From positions 682,001 through 746,000 of the forward strand of contig NC_059537.1 in NCBI RefSeq assembly GCF_905220415.1: a DNA stretch of 64,000 bases. The letters are read 5' to 3'. Below, one piece after another: positions 22,600 through 35,300 of this stretch. Made by a program: the position numbers and the translations under genes. The stretch's first letter is position 1, and every line of letters begins with the position of its first letter. The notes beneath the pieces are model-generated. The model saw nothing but the letters and a program-made list of their open reading frames with translations. It did not search any database and was not told the origin of the DNA. Source of the DNA: Colias croceus (Eukaryota > Arthropoda > Insecta > Lepidoptera > Pieridae).

Positions 22600-23330
22600 T
22601 ACCGTACCGTGTACGTACTACGGTATAATATTGAAATTGAATACATCGCCATCTATTAGAAAGAGACTACTAATTAATTTCGACTCTTCTAGTCACCACT
22701 GGATGTCGCTGATATAAAATAAATGATATAGGATATTAGTGTAGATGGCGCTACTAGTTTTAATTATATAAATAAATAAAACTTTTACGCATATTACGTA
22801 ATTCAACATTTTAATTCACATAAAAAAATGATTGAGTGCATTTTTTATTTAATATCACTGATTTTTGCCTTCCTTATTGTAATGTAATTACATTTTATTC
22901 CGTAAGTTAAGTAATTAAGAAATTGAAACCAGGCCATCTTTTAGAATCAGGCAGTAATTCTTGTGCAATTACTTATTACTAGTCATCGCTAGATGTCACA
23001 ATAATAAAATATAATTAATCTGATATTGATGTAGATGGCGCTAGGTAGTTTGTATATTATTGTTTTAAATTATAGTTTGGAGATATATTATATATATATA
23101 AATATTTAAATAGCCATCAACAAAAACAACAAATTTTTTCTTAGTGCTCTAACGTGTTAGCATTAAATATGTTATGAATCGTATAATATTGAACTTAAAT
23201 ACAGCGCCATCTATTAGAAGGAGGCTGTAGTAATTATTAATGTCAGTTCCTCTTTTCACCACTAGATGTCTCTTATACAAAGTATATATTTTTTAGAAAA
23301 TGATTCATGGACCACAGATCTTGTAGTAGA
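22600..23330. repeat. Diffuse cluster of 'CGCCATCTATTAGAA' repeats
   Basis: CGCCATCTATTAGAA occurs at 22647 and 23204. TGTAGATGGCGCTA occurs at 22739 and 23029. CACTAGATGTC-like strings occur near 21508, 22696, 22988 and 23261. The pieces recur in the same order, as diverged copies of one dispersed unit. A small hairpin (ACAGATCTTGTAGTAGATCTGT) lies at 23317. Confidence 0.5.
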
Positions 23331-23425
23331 TCTGTGCCATGGACCAATAAACTCAAGTTTATTAATTGTGAGTTAATTGATCCACGGTAATACGGAATAG
23401 CATTGTTGATTGTAATACTGAGGTA

Positions 23426-23610
23426 AGTGCTGATTAAACACAGGGTCAGTAGAAAAGCCGAAATTCGGCGCCGCGACTGACTTTAACTGTTTGCATAGAC
23501 TTCAAGCCTCTGTACTGACTTCAAATCTGTGTACACAGGGTTTTTTTTCGGGTCAGCACTGATTTGCCTCGAATTTGTAGTCAGTTACTGACCCTGTGTA
23601 AATCAGCACT
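23426..23610. mobile_element. 185-bp MITE
   Basis: The ends are AGTGCTGATTAAACACAGGG and its complement CCCTGTGTAAATCAGCACT. The inverted repeats extend to GTCAGTA. It is non-coding; target duplication not clear. Confidence 0.65.
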
Positions 23611-23776
23611 AATACTTAGGTAGCTCATCAAACTTGGCCCCGCAATTTTCTTTTTTATGTTTAAATTTTTATTTTGTACCATGTCGTTAGTTCATGGCTT
23701 GTTCTTAATTGTGTGCTATAAATAATTATTGTTTGTTCGTTAATTGTTTATTAACAATAAATAAAATAATAATGTA

Positions 23777-23946
23777 CTGTTTGGTTGGCCCCTCCATTAA
23801 AAATTATTAATTTTTTTCCATTATTAGTTTATAAACATTTATTATAGTTTGTTCTTCAATAATTAATAACGTTTGTTCGAACATTTAATTGCCAATTTCT
23901 TGTTTAATAATAATAATTATCTTGAATGGGGGGGCCAACCAAACAG
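23777..23946. mobile_element. 170-bp mariner-like MITE
   Basis: CTGTTTGGTTGGCCCCTCC and CCAAACAG with GGGGGGGCCAACC form inverted ends. TA flanks both sides (23775-23776, 23947-23948), as expected for a Tc1/mariner-type insertion. A truncated copy is at 21204-21301. Confidence 0.65.
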
Positions 23947-24351
23947 TATATGCATTTTTATTTGTCGCCGAACCTACACATTTAAGCCTAGATAGCTAAA
24001 CAGTAGGTATACTTCATGAAAAAAAAAAAAAAAAAAAAAAAAAGGTATACATACATGTACCTTAAACTAAAAATTTATTTACTGTGTACAAATGTAATAT
24101 CCACAATATGTTACATTTTCTTTTGTCTAATTTTGCTAAATATTTAAGGGTAACCTTCTCGATCTGTGTATAAATAGTAAAATATAATTAATGGGAATAA
24201 TATTTTCAAACTTTGCATTAAGTATATGAAATATTATGGCAATATTTATGTATATTAAATGACTAAATTATTAAATAAAACCTCATAATCTATTCTATAT
24301 TTTCTTTAATATTTAATTTAACCATTTACACATATTTTTCGCATGTTTCAT

Positions 24352-25612
24352 TTATTTGTCGGGCAGCGAGTCCAATCCCTGTAAAGAAAACCAATTATTC
24401 AAATTGACTACTTTAAAAAGAGCTTATTGAATATTAAAAATTGCATAATTTATTTGTAGGTACTTTGACAATTTCTACATGTTCGGAAAATAGTTTTTAA
24501 GGAGAAAAGGTCAATTTTATTTATCAGCAACAATTTAAAATGTTACAATTTTGCTTCAGTTAATTTTGTTACTATCTACCAATTAAAAAAAAATGTTTGC
24601 AATTTAACATTATACAGCCCATATAATACAATAATTTTTACCATCTAAATCAGTGTAAAGCCAGATCCAGTAGCTGATATAAGATTAAAAGACTTATAAA
24701 TGAGGTCAATCAAACTTCTGTAATACTTTTAAGTTTTTGGGTAAAGTAGGGCAAAGGACGAGCCCCTAAAGAGATGATATCTTATACCAAAATAAAATAC
24801 ATACTATATTGTGTTCATACTCACATTAACTACATATGGGCTCCCGGTAATCCTCATGTCTCTTTGGTATATTCTGCGCTGCCAAAATGTGTCAACACTG
24901 CGTTTGTGGTGCTGTAAAGTGAAAAGTTAAGTAATAAGTAGACGTGGTTTAAACCCAGACTTATAATGTTAGAGCTAGCGCACAAGAGCAACTTTGTCTC
25001 CGCAACTATTTTGTCTCTCCCACCTATGGTCTAGTATGAAAGTGCGCGCACGTAGCCACGCAACTCCCCATAGAGTTGATGGGAGAGACAAAATAGTTGC
25101 GGAGACGAAAGTTGCTCTTGCGCGCTATCTCTTCTGGTTTAACTTAACTTTAGTACAGAGCTTTAAACTTTTTCTTATCTATTGTGCTTGTCTATGGTTT
25201 AACGCCAAAAAATGTTTAGTAGGTAATGAGACTTTTGCTCAGACCATGGTTTTAATCAGTTTTAGACCCGGTTTTTTGTTAGTGTACTAAGTGATAAGTC
25301 CTGATTATCAAATTTACTCTTATATACATACCTATTTGCTTTTATGTATAGACAGATAATATAAAATACATTTTGTACTAGAAAATTTGAAAGAGGTTTA
25401 CAAACTAGTATCTAAAAATAATATTCTGCTATGACAGAATTAATCTTTTATATCTGTAAATACTAGTGATATAACCAAAGTTTACATGTTGTGCGTCAAA
25501 TTATGTAACTCACGTTTCCTAGTGTTAAATTGTGAATGTGATACAGTGCCCATCCTGGTACACCAAGACCAGCTGTTATTATGGCGAAACTAGGAATAAT
25601 CTCGTACCACAT
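24352..25612 (-). CDS. NDUFA1: NDUFA1, MWFE subunit of respiratory complex I (3 exons)
   Basis: Exons on the minus strand: 25612-25514, 24911-24825, 24378-24352, all GT-AG and all phase 0, giving 70 residues, the exact human length. NDUFA1 is a single-pass accessory subunit of the complex I membrane arm in the inner mitochondrial membrane, needed for assembly. The protein starts MWYEIIPSFAIITAGLG, matching the name-giving MWFE start and the following membrane segment. Exon 2 contains DTFWQRRIYQRDMRITGSPY, the conserved matrix-facing part, and exon 3 ends GLDSLPDK. A PIF-type MITE sits in intron 1. A second, diverged exon 1 lies 400 bp upstream. The promoter region is shared, head to head, with TPP2. 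Confidence 0.93.
24972..25131. mobile_element. 160-bp PIF/Harbinger-like MITE in NDUFA1 intron 1
   Basis: Inverted ends GAGCTAGCGCACAAGAGCAA and complement; the arms continue through CTTTGTCTCCGCAACTATTT. It is flanked by TTA on the left and TTC on the right, close to the 3-bp duplication of Harbinger elements. A second copy in opposite orientation is at 57682-57858. Confidence 0.65.
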
Positions 25613-25770
25613 ATTAACAAAATCTAATATTAATTGCAATCGCAAAATCTACTTTTCTACGAGTGTGACAGTTAACTGCGTGTTACCAGCGTTACGTAGA
25701 AATTACAGTTCAATTAATAATACCTCTACTATTAATAATTATTGTGAAAAATCGACGATAGAAGACAAAA
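25581..25770 (+). CDS. TPP2: Probable TPP2 exon 1, mitochondrial-type leader
   Basis: ATG at 25581 opens 63 codons plus one base, ending at an A|GTAAGT donor. The next acceptor (TACTAG at 26326-26331) adds GTATCCGGTCATCAAAC before the canonical TPP2 ATG, and the frame is kept (residues SIRSSN join to MADVP). This would give a 1,334-residue form. The leader is rich in Ser, Thr, Asn, Lys and Arg and low in acidic residues until its end. It contains ALRRNYSS, which fits an R-3 type processing site (R-x-Y|S). As I recall, fly TPPII also has an N-terminally extended form. The exon start overlaps NDUFA1 exon 1 in antisense by 32 bp. It could instead be a 5' UTR with an open frame. Confidence 0.5.
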
Positions 25771-25913
25771 GTAAGTAAAATCATTTATAAAGAAATAAAA
25801 TAAAAGTACATAAATTACAAAATTTACTCGTAAAACACTAAAACATTTGTAAATAAATATTAATACAACCAAACGAATAACAAAATATTTTTAATAGGGA
25901 ATTAATTATGTAC

Positions 25914-26012
25914 TTTTCCTATGGTTAAATAGTGGCACCAGTATAAACCCAATCCTGGTAATCCTAATCCAGCTGTTATAATCGTCAAAGGCACAAGTAT
26001 TTCAAACCACAT
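25914..26012 (-). CDS. NDUFA1: Duplicate NDUFA1 first exon (exon 1b)
   Basis: This is a minus-strand 99-bp open frame, exactly as long as exon 1 and exactly 400 bp upstream of it. It encodes MWFEILVPLTIITAGLG and ends LTIGK before GT. Exon 1a has MWYEIIPSFAIITAGLG and ends LTLGN before GTGAGT. The phase is the same, so it could splice to exon 2 (acceptor at 24912). Many differences are third-position or conservative, which suggests selection. The donor is GTACAT, weaker than GTGAGT. If unspliced, the frame stops two codons on. It lies antisense within the putative TPP2 intron 1. It could be an alternative first exon or a decaying relic. Confidence 0.65.
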
Positions 26013-26348
26013 TTTTACAAACTAATCGGATTAAGTTTATTTTGTCCTGTGTTTCTTTAATCTTTTACAGTATGAATGCTATACTGGTACTTTAACAACA
26101 ACGTCAAAGAATGAATACCTATATTGGGAATGGTCATGGGAATATGACATTGAAATTAAATTACTCTTCTTGCTTCTTGTACCTACTTTATTTCTCACCA
26201 GATTAATTTGTGTTCTAGTAAAATAAGAATGATAGAATTTTGATTACTAGCAATTCCCAACTTTATACTCTGTGATAACACCATAATTTCATCTGATCAT
26301 AGTTCACACCTTACCCTTATCTGTGTACTAGGTATCCGGTCATCAAAC

Positions 26349-29300
26349 ATGGCAGACGTACCGATCGATTGTGATTTCCCTGTCTGGGGATTATTGCCGA
26401 AAAAAGAAACAGGAGTTGTTTCTTTTTTGAACAAGTATCCAAATTATGATGGAAGGGAATCTATTATTGCAATATTTGATTCGGGCGTTGACCCGGCGGC
26501 GTCTGGGCTCACGGTAAAGAATTATGATTTGTCATGATTTTGTTTGAGATTAAAGTTTAAAATTTTACATTTTTATGACTTAAATTTTGCAGATCACAAG
26601 TACAGGAAAAACCAAGGTGATAGAAAGATTCGATTGCAGCGGTTGCGGCGATGTAGATACAAGCACAGTAATAAAAAAAGTTGTAGATGGATGTATCACC
26701 GGTATTACGGGTCGCAAGTTAAAGGTAAGAAGTGAATTATTGAGCAGTTTGTTAAAAATAAAGTTTCAAGTGCTGATTTTGCTGAATAGCAATTAGTATG
26801 ATTTTTACAGCTGGGTCAATGACATCTCCATGTGTCATTCACAGCTGTTCATTGTCATATTTTTACTTTGTTGCTATGTTCATGTACAAAAATTTTTTAT
26901 GCGCGTAAGTATTTTGAATTTACAAATCGGGAAAATGAATTTAAACCAGCTAACATTTATAATAGGTAATGTGTTTATAAATTATGTTTCCAAATTGTAT
27001 TATAAAACTGTTGAAAGGGTAGTTATTTAGAGATGGTTCTAAAATTCTCAATACAATGTTAATAAAACAAAATATGTTATATTTTTTATTAATTTTATAT
27101 AGATTGAGGAATCATGGAAGAACCCCACAGGGGAATGGCGCGTGGGTGTCCTTTATCCATTCAGTCTATACCCCACGAGGGTGAAAGAGAGGATACAAGA
27201 GCACAGAAAAGAACACTTTTGGGATGTGGGTCACAAAAAGGCATTCGCTGAAGCCAATAAACAGTTGCAGGACTTTGAAAATGAAGTTGGTACGATATTG
27301 TTATATATTATATTATGTTCTTTATGTAATATTATATAGATATACCTCAAATTAAGAATAATTGATTGAGTTTAATTATTCCATAAATGTTAACACTTTA
27401 CAGTTTCAAAAAATTCAACTCTCAGTCCAGAAGATAAAGTAATGAAAGAGGAATTGGAAGCCAGAGTGGAGGTGTTACAGAATGCTGAAAAGAAGTACAA
27501 TGATTTGGGTCCCACTTATGATTGCGTGCTGTTCCATGATGGAACTGTTTGGAGGTATGTGTATGACTTAGTTATTAAATTTTATTGCTAGAAACTTATT
27601 TGAAATTATGCAGGAAAATAAAAAGTTGTCTGTGCTGCCTTTTCCCCTTAGTCACCATAGTTATTAAAATGTTTTATAGAAAATCAAGCATTAAATTATT
27701 ATGTGAGTGTGAATTTGTATAATATCTTAAATTGTAATTAATAAATGAGTTGTATGTGTAGTAAAAAATAACAAAAATCGAGGAAGTTTTTTAATTAATG
27801 AAAAAAATCACATCTGTCCTTTAAAAAATTCTTATCAAATGTATCCTGTTTATAATACTATTTATAGTTATAACAAAAGAGAACTATCATTATATCAGAT
27901 CATAATCTGATTAAACTTACAGAGCATGTATAGACACGTCAGAGACAGGGGACCTGTCAACAGGGCCTCTGCTGGGCGAGTACAGTGTGACGCACGAACA
28001 CACGCACCTAACTGCCTTGGATGAGATGACTGTTACCATTAATGTACATGACGAGGGCAACACCCTTGAAGTTGTGGGGATGTGCTGTAAGTAGTGTGTC
28101 TAAGCTAAGTCTTACATAACCAAACATTTTATAATTAAGTAAATATATGTGTTGGAATGATTTAGTTTGAAATATGAGAATAAACAATTAAACATGCTTT
28201 ATTACAAATACAAAATTAGGTAGAAGCTATCTTTCATACCAATTTTGTAATGTATCAGTGTGTGAGGGACAAAAAGACGAATATTTCTACCTTTGTGCCA
28301 TATTTATTGACACCACAATAAAAAAAATTCTCTACTCAAGTTAGTGTGAACTTTTTATATTTGAAAATACATAAACAATAAGAATAAACACCATATTCAG
28401 TTGCAATTAACCAACTTTACATAAATTTCCAGCGACCCACGGCACGCACGTAGCTGCTATCGCGGCCGGCTACTTCCCAGAGGAGCCAGACCGGAATGGA
28501 GTAGCGCCTGGAGCACAAATAGTATCATTAACCATCGGTGATAGTAGACTAGGGTCTATGGAAACCGGTACAGCACTGGTTCGAGCCTGCATCAAGGTGA
28601 TGGAACTGTCAAATAGTATGAAAATAGATGTTATAAATATGAGCTACGGTGAACACGCGCATTGGTCGAATGCTGGGTAAGTTAAATTTGATTTATTATT
28701 ATTATCTATACTAATATTGTAATTATGTATATATGTATGTATGGTTTTCACGCATAAACTACTGGACCGATTTCAAAAATTCGTTCACCATTAGAAAGCT
28801 GCATCTTCTACGGGCTACGTTTTATCCAGGAAATCCCACGGGAACGGGAACTATGCGGGTTTTTCATTGAAAACACGGGTGAAGCCACAGGCGGAAAGCT
28901 AGTTGTGTATAAAATATAGGCAATTTAACTAATATATCAGAAAATACTTAATACACAATAGTTGTTCCGTCAATACACTTCCTTTGTTCGAGGGTTTAAA
29001 CTTGTGGAACAGTAATTATTGTTGCATTCATAATTATTAATAGTCACACGCTTGAACATAACTTTCAATGAAAAAATCTTCTTTATCTTGTTAGTTAATT
29101 ATTTGAAACTTTTTCAACTCTGTGTTCTCCATTGCAGTCGTATTGGTGACATAATAAGCACGGTGGTGCGTCGTTACGGCGTGTCGTGGGTGGTGTCGGG
29201 CGGCAACCACGGGCCTGCGCTCGCCACCGTCGGCGCGCCGCCGGACATCGCGCACCCCGTGCTCATCGGTGAGTTGCACTCACTCACTAAATAACTAAGT

Positions 29301-32300
29301 TATTAGCCAACTCAGTCGCTTACTATTTCACTTATAAACTCACTCACTTACGGACTAACTCACACTTATTCACTTAACTAACAGACATATTAATTCAAAC
29401 TCACACACTCACTAACTTTCTCACATATAAATTACTTAATCACGCAGATTATTTTGATTTTTGTTGTGTTTTGCAGGCGTGGGCGCGTACGTGTCGGCGG
29501 AGATGCAGAGCGCGGCGTACTCGATGCGCGCGCGGGCCCCATCCGGCGCGTTCAGCTGGAGCTCGCGCGGGCCGTGCGCGGACGGCGCGCTCGGGCTGGC
29601 CGTGTGCGCGCCTGGCGGCGCCGTGGCGTCTGTGGCGAGGTGCGTGCGGTGTGTGTATGTGTGCGGGGCGTTTGGCTGGAGCTCGCGTGTATGTGTGTGT
29701 GTGTGTGTATGTGTCCGTGCGCGTGGCTGCTGCGTGTTAGTGTGTGCCCTTGTGTGCGTGTACGCGCGAGTGTGCGTGTACTTTTTATATAAATTAACAA
29801 CAGAATTTTGTCTGACATGAACTTGACTAAAAATGCCACAGTTTTTCCTCTTTTTGCTTCATTAATCAGGCTGTGTATTATTTTGCAGGTTCACATTGCG
29901 GAATTCGCAATTAATGAACGGCACTTCCATGGCGGCACCACATGTAGCTGGAGCAGTTGGTAAGTTTAAATACAAACTTAAAACTTAAACTATTCATTTT
30001 TCTATCCATAAGCTAAATTACAGTAATTTTGGTTTGTTGATGAATTGATGATGACAACGATGCAAATTATTCAAATGAATTTTCATAATTTTTACTGACT
30101 TTATCTAACATTTCAGCGGTACTTATATCGGGTTTAAAAGCAAAGAATCTACCGTATTCGCCATATTCAATGAAGAGGGCACTTGAAAATTCTGCTACGT
30201 ATCTGGATCATGTGGAGCCGTGGGCGCAGGGATGTGGCTTACTTAATGTGGAAAAGGTAAGTATTTTAAATAATGTTGATTTCATGATATAAATAAATAA
30301 ATACAGGCTATGATTTGACTCGTCAATGCATCCACAACACGTCAGAAAATAAATGTGTTTTTTTATAATATTAAATTTTAATTAAGGTGCCAAGATAAGT
30401 GAGTTTTTGTAAAAGTGCAAGGACGGAATAAAATTAACAAAAAGTTTCACATGACCATTTTTTGCAATTCTTGTACCTTCTACGGATGTATTTGTACGGA
30501 ACCCTTAGTGGTGCGAGTCTGACTCGCACTTGACCACTTTTTTATTTGTTTGTAATATGATGCCGCGATGCTACATGCAATATTGTTCTGTCGCAGGCGT
30601 TCGACATACTGTCGACACATCACGCAGCCGCAGAGCGCGACGTGTCGTTCAACGTGTCGTGCGGCGCGGAGGGCGGCAAGGGCGTGCTGCTGCGGCCGCG
30701 CGCCGCGGAGCCGCCGCGCGACGTCGCCGTCACCGTCGAGCCCACCTTCCTGCACGACCACACCGACCCGCGCAGTGAGTGTGCTCTATACACCGCCACG
30801 TGTCGTGCGGCGCGGAGGGCGGCAAGGGCGTGCTGCTGCGGCCGCGCGCCGCGGAGCCGCCGCGCGACGTCGCCGTCACCGTCGAGCCCACCTTCCTGCA
30901 CGACCACACCGACCCGCGCAGTGAGTGTGCTCTATACACCGCCACGTGTCGTGCGGCGCGGAGGGCGGCAAGGCCCATTTACCAAGGAAGGCATATTATA
31001 TCCCGCGAAACCGCGGAGCGCAGCTAGTTTATTATATTGCAATTAAGTCACCCGTTCCAGAATAATTATTAATCTTAAAATTATACGGAATTACACAAAT
31101 AGTTTTTAAAACTATTTACTGAGAACCATTTGCAGTGTAATCCCTAAATTCGTGAGTTAGTAAATTGTATGTCAATCTTAGTTTTATAAATATTTCCGAT
31201 GTAACCTCAGAGCGATACAAAAACACGTATATAGCGCACGGTCCGCAGACGAGGCGGTGATCCACAAGCAGATCCAGTTCGGCGTGCGGCTGGCGCTGAC
31301 GTGCGCGGCGGAGTGGGTGAGCGCGCCCGCGCACCTCGAGCTGGCGAACGCGGCGCGCGCGCTGGCCCTGCGCCTGCACACCGCGCGCCTGCCGCCCGGC
31401 GCGCACTTCGCGAGGTCACTGGAAATTCATGTTTTTTTTTTCAGTAATTTCAGGGGAATTTAAAAAAATTGTAAATTTAAAGTTTTTTTTAGATTTCACA
31501 AAAAAAAGTTGTGTGGTTTTATGAAACCACTGTAAAAGTGAAACTTTTTTTCACACTATAGATATTTAACTAAAAATTATCGTATTTGTACGATAATTAT
31601 CGTACGTATCGTGCGTCACGCGACATGCGCTACACAGACTAAAAAATTTGAGACGATGTAATAAAAGTTTCACTTTAAAAATAAATATGTATATATGCTC
31701 ATAAATATGATGGAAATAAAGAAAACGATATTATACAACTTTTAAATTCAATAATAATTCAACTACAGAAAAAATTAAATATGTAGCGATAAATGAAATT
31801 ACGTATTTTTCTTTAGCTAGATAGAACAGCTTTCAGTTTTTTTGTTGTAATAAAAAATATTATTTGCACTATGCATAGGTACATGTCTTGAGATTGTTTT
31901 CCGAAAAATACAAAATTTTTATGTGTCTCTCAATTTGTGTTTCCAAAATTTTACCTGTCACACTAAATTTTTCTTGTATTTTTTTTTTGAGTTAGGTGAC
32001 GATTTTGATATCTTTGTACCTTGCAAAAGAAGTTTCACTTCTGACACGTGTACTTGATACACACGCTATTTTTTATATATTATGTACTTACATAATTAAC
32101 CACCAACTAATCCTTCAGTATAAACGCGTACGACGTCACGTGCGTGGAGAAGGGTCCGGTGTTCCGCATCCCTGTGACGGTGCTGCAGCCGGCGCCGCTG
32201 CCGGAGCCCTACGTCATATCAGAGACCAATGTGCTGTTCAAACCGTCCACCATCAAGCGGCACTTTGTTATACGTAAGTTAAAGACAACGTTGTTTTAGA

Positions 32301-35300
32301 AAGATAGACGCGAAAATAGATAAGAAAATTTAGATTTAGACTTTTTGTAGATGTTAAGGTTATGATTTGAATAGATTTTTGGTGTTTTTGTACATGTTTG
32401 TGGTTTTGTGCACGTAAGAACAAATTGGTATAGATATTGAAGTAAGTTTATTTATTTCGCATTTTTTAAAGTGTTTGACTGTACGACTCGAAGGACAAAA
32501 TATCTTGTTCGATTTTAATAAATTCATATTGTTTGATTGAAATTTTTAATTATTTTTGTTCATGCTATAGCGCCGTTGAACGCGACGTGGGCGGTGCTGA
32601 AGCTGACGCGTTGTGACGGCGAGCGCAGCGGGCGGTTCCTGGTGCACTGCATGCAGCTGGCGCCGCGCCGCAGCTGCCGCACGCACGAGACGCAGAAGAT
32701 GCTCACGCTCGCGCACGACGCGCCCGCGCTGCTGCCCTTCCAGCTGCTGGTGAGTGCCCGTCGCTGGTGTGCCCTGCGTGCAGCTGGTGCACTGCATGCA
32801 GCTGGCGCCGCGCCGCAGCTGCCGCACGCACGAGACGCAGAAGATGCTCACGCTCGCGCACGACGCGCCCGCGCTGCTGCCCTTCCAGCTGCTGGTGAGT
32901 GCCCGTCGCTGGTGTGCCCTGCGTGCAGCTGGTGCACTGCATGCAGCTGGCGCCGCGCCGCAGCTGCCGCACGCACGAGACGCAGAAGATGCTCACGCTC
33001 GCGCACGACGCGCCCGCGCTGCTGCCCTTCCAGCTGCTGGTGGGTGCCCGTCGCTGGTGTGCCCTGCGTGCAGCTGGTGCACTGCATGCAGCTGGCGCCG
33101 CGCCGCAGCTGCCGCACGCACGAGACGCAGAAGATGCTCACGCTCGCGCACGACGCGCCCGCGCTGCTGCCCTTCCAGCTGCTGGTGAGTGCCCGTCGCT
33201 GGTGTGCCCTGCGTGCAGCTGGTGCACTGCATGCAGCTGGCGCCGCGCCGCAGCTGCCGCACGCACGAGACGCAGAAGATGCTCACGCTCGCGCACGACG
33301 CGCCCGCGCTGCTGCCCTTCCAGCTGCTGGTGAGTGCCCGTCGCTGGTGTGCCCTGCGTGCAGCTGGTGCACTGCATGCAGCTGGCGCCGCGCCGCAGCT
33401 GCCGCACGCACGAGACGCAGAAGATGCTCACGCTCGCGCACGACGCGCCCGCGCTGCTGCCCTTCCAGCTGCTGGTGAGTGCCCGTCGCTGGTGTGCCCT
33501 GCGTGCAGCTGGTGCACTGCATGCAGCTGGCGCCGCGCCGCAGCTGCCGCACGCACGAGACGCAGAAGATGCTCACGCTCGCGCACGACGCGCCCGCGCT
33601 GCTGCCCTTCCAGCTGCTGGTGAGTGCCCGTCGCTGGTGTGCCCTGCGTGCAGCTGGTGCACTGCATGCAGCTGGCGCCGCGCCGCAGCTGCCGCACGCA
33701 CGAGACGCAGAAGATGCTCACGCTCGCGCACGACGCGCCCGCGCTGCTGCCCTTCCAGCTGCTGGTGAGTGCCCGTCGCTGGTGTGCCCTGCGTGCAGCT
33801 GGTGCACTGCATGCAGCTGGCGCCGCGCCGCAGCTGCCGCACGCACGAGACGCAGAAGATGCTCACGCTCGCGCACGACGCGCCCGCGCTGCTGCCCTTC
33901 CAGCTGCTGGTGAGTGCCCGTCGCTGGTGTGCCCTGCGTGCAGCTGGTGCACTGCATGCAGCTGGCGCCGCGCCGCAGCTGCCGCACGCACGAGACGCAG
34001 AAGATGCTCACGCTCGCGCACGACGCGCCCGCGCTGCTGCCCTTCCAGCTGCTGGTGAGTGCCCGTCGCTGGTGTGCCCTGTGTGCAGCTGGCAACGTGG
34101 TTAGAGATGATAAACTACCTATGGATATGTTGTGTTCAGTGTATTTGTCGATTAAGGGCCGATTTTTCAATCCTTGGTTAAAATTTATCCGTCAAATAAA
34201 GTATTACACGATCATTTTAAAATGTCACCTTTAAACTGTCAAATACGGACAATTAGAATACATTTTTGAATGGTAATACGTTTTTCTATGAATAAGTTTT
34301 AACCAAGGATTGAAAAATCAGCCCTAATGACTAATAACGTACGATAAATTCAATTAAAGTGTTGAAAACGTTATCAGTTACTTCACAAGATAGTGAAATA
34401 AACAATAAAAAAATGCGAGAAATTGGTCACGCTCTTTTTCCTTTGTCGATAAAAAAAGCAATGAAAAATTTTCATATTATGGTAAACATAAACTGTTTCC
34501 AGGGTGACGTGATGCTGGAGGTGGTGATTGCGAAATACTGGGCGAACCTCGGCGACATGACGGTGGACTACACGGTGGAGTTCCACGGGCTCAAGCCAGA
34601 CTTTGGGCCGAAGCTGGCTCTGAATGCACATTCGCTGGGCTCCGTACTGATCGCGGCGTTACGGGCGCATGATGTGCAACCCAGTGCACAGTTGAAGTAC
34701 TCCGAGCCGGTGTATCGGTGAGTTAGGTGCTAGTGTATGTGTGGAAATACGTTTTAAAAAAAGAATCATCAAAATCGGCACATAAACAACGAAGTTATTC
34801 GAGTATGCAAAATAAATTTAATTGAGAAACCCATTTTTTTAGTCGGATATAAATGAAATTATAAAATTTCAAAATTTAAGCTCAGATTAACTTAAATGTA
34901 TAATAATTAATCAAGTTGATAATAATTATTTTCAGGCCGACAGAATCAAAAATATGTCCGCTAACGAGTCGAGACATTATCCCGCCGTCGCGGCAGATCT
35001 ACCAGATGATAAACACCTACACTTTTCACATAGCTAAGCCCACTGAGGTAATTATAATTTTCTTAGTTCATACTTTTAAAATTTAAATTAATTCTATCGG
35101 AATTGGTCCTTCGAGGATTTGAATAACAATATCAGACACAATTTTCTTATATTAATTGTAGTGTATGAATCCACTTGTTCAAAATACAAATTTTCCTAAA
35201 AATTTCAGGTTTCCCCAATTTTCTCGTTGCTATGCGACATGCTGTACGAATCGGAGTTCGAGTCCCAAATGTGGATGTTGTACAATTCGTGCAAGCAGCT

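Noticed and set aside
24994..25290. 98-codon plus-strand frame
   Set aside because: It begins in the inverted repeat of a MITE within NDUFA1 intron 1; the same string appears in reverse in the copy near 57.7 kb.
31211..31248. Alternative acceptor (CCTCAG at 31205-31210) for TPP2 exon 13
   Set aside because: It would run into a stop before the conserved segment; only the acceptor ending at 31248 keeps the frame.
32537..34234. Long overlapping open frames on both strands (up to 313 codons) across the exon 15 array
   Set aside because: They are read-through of one GC-rich 145-bp unit in shifting frames. The TPP2 frame and splice sites explain the sequence, and 145 is not a multiple of three.
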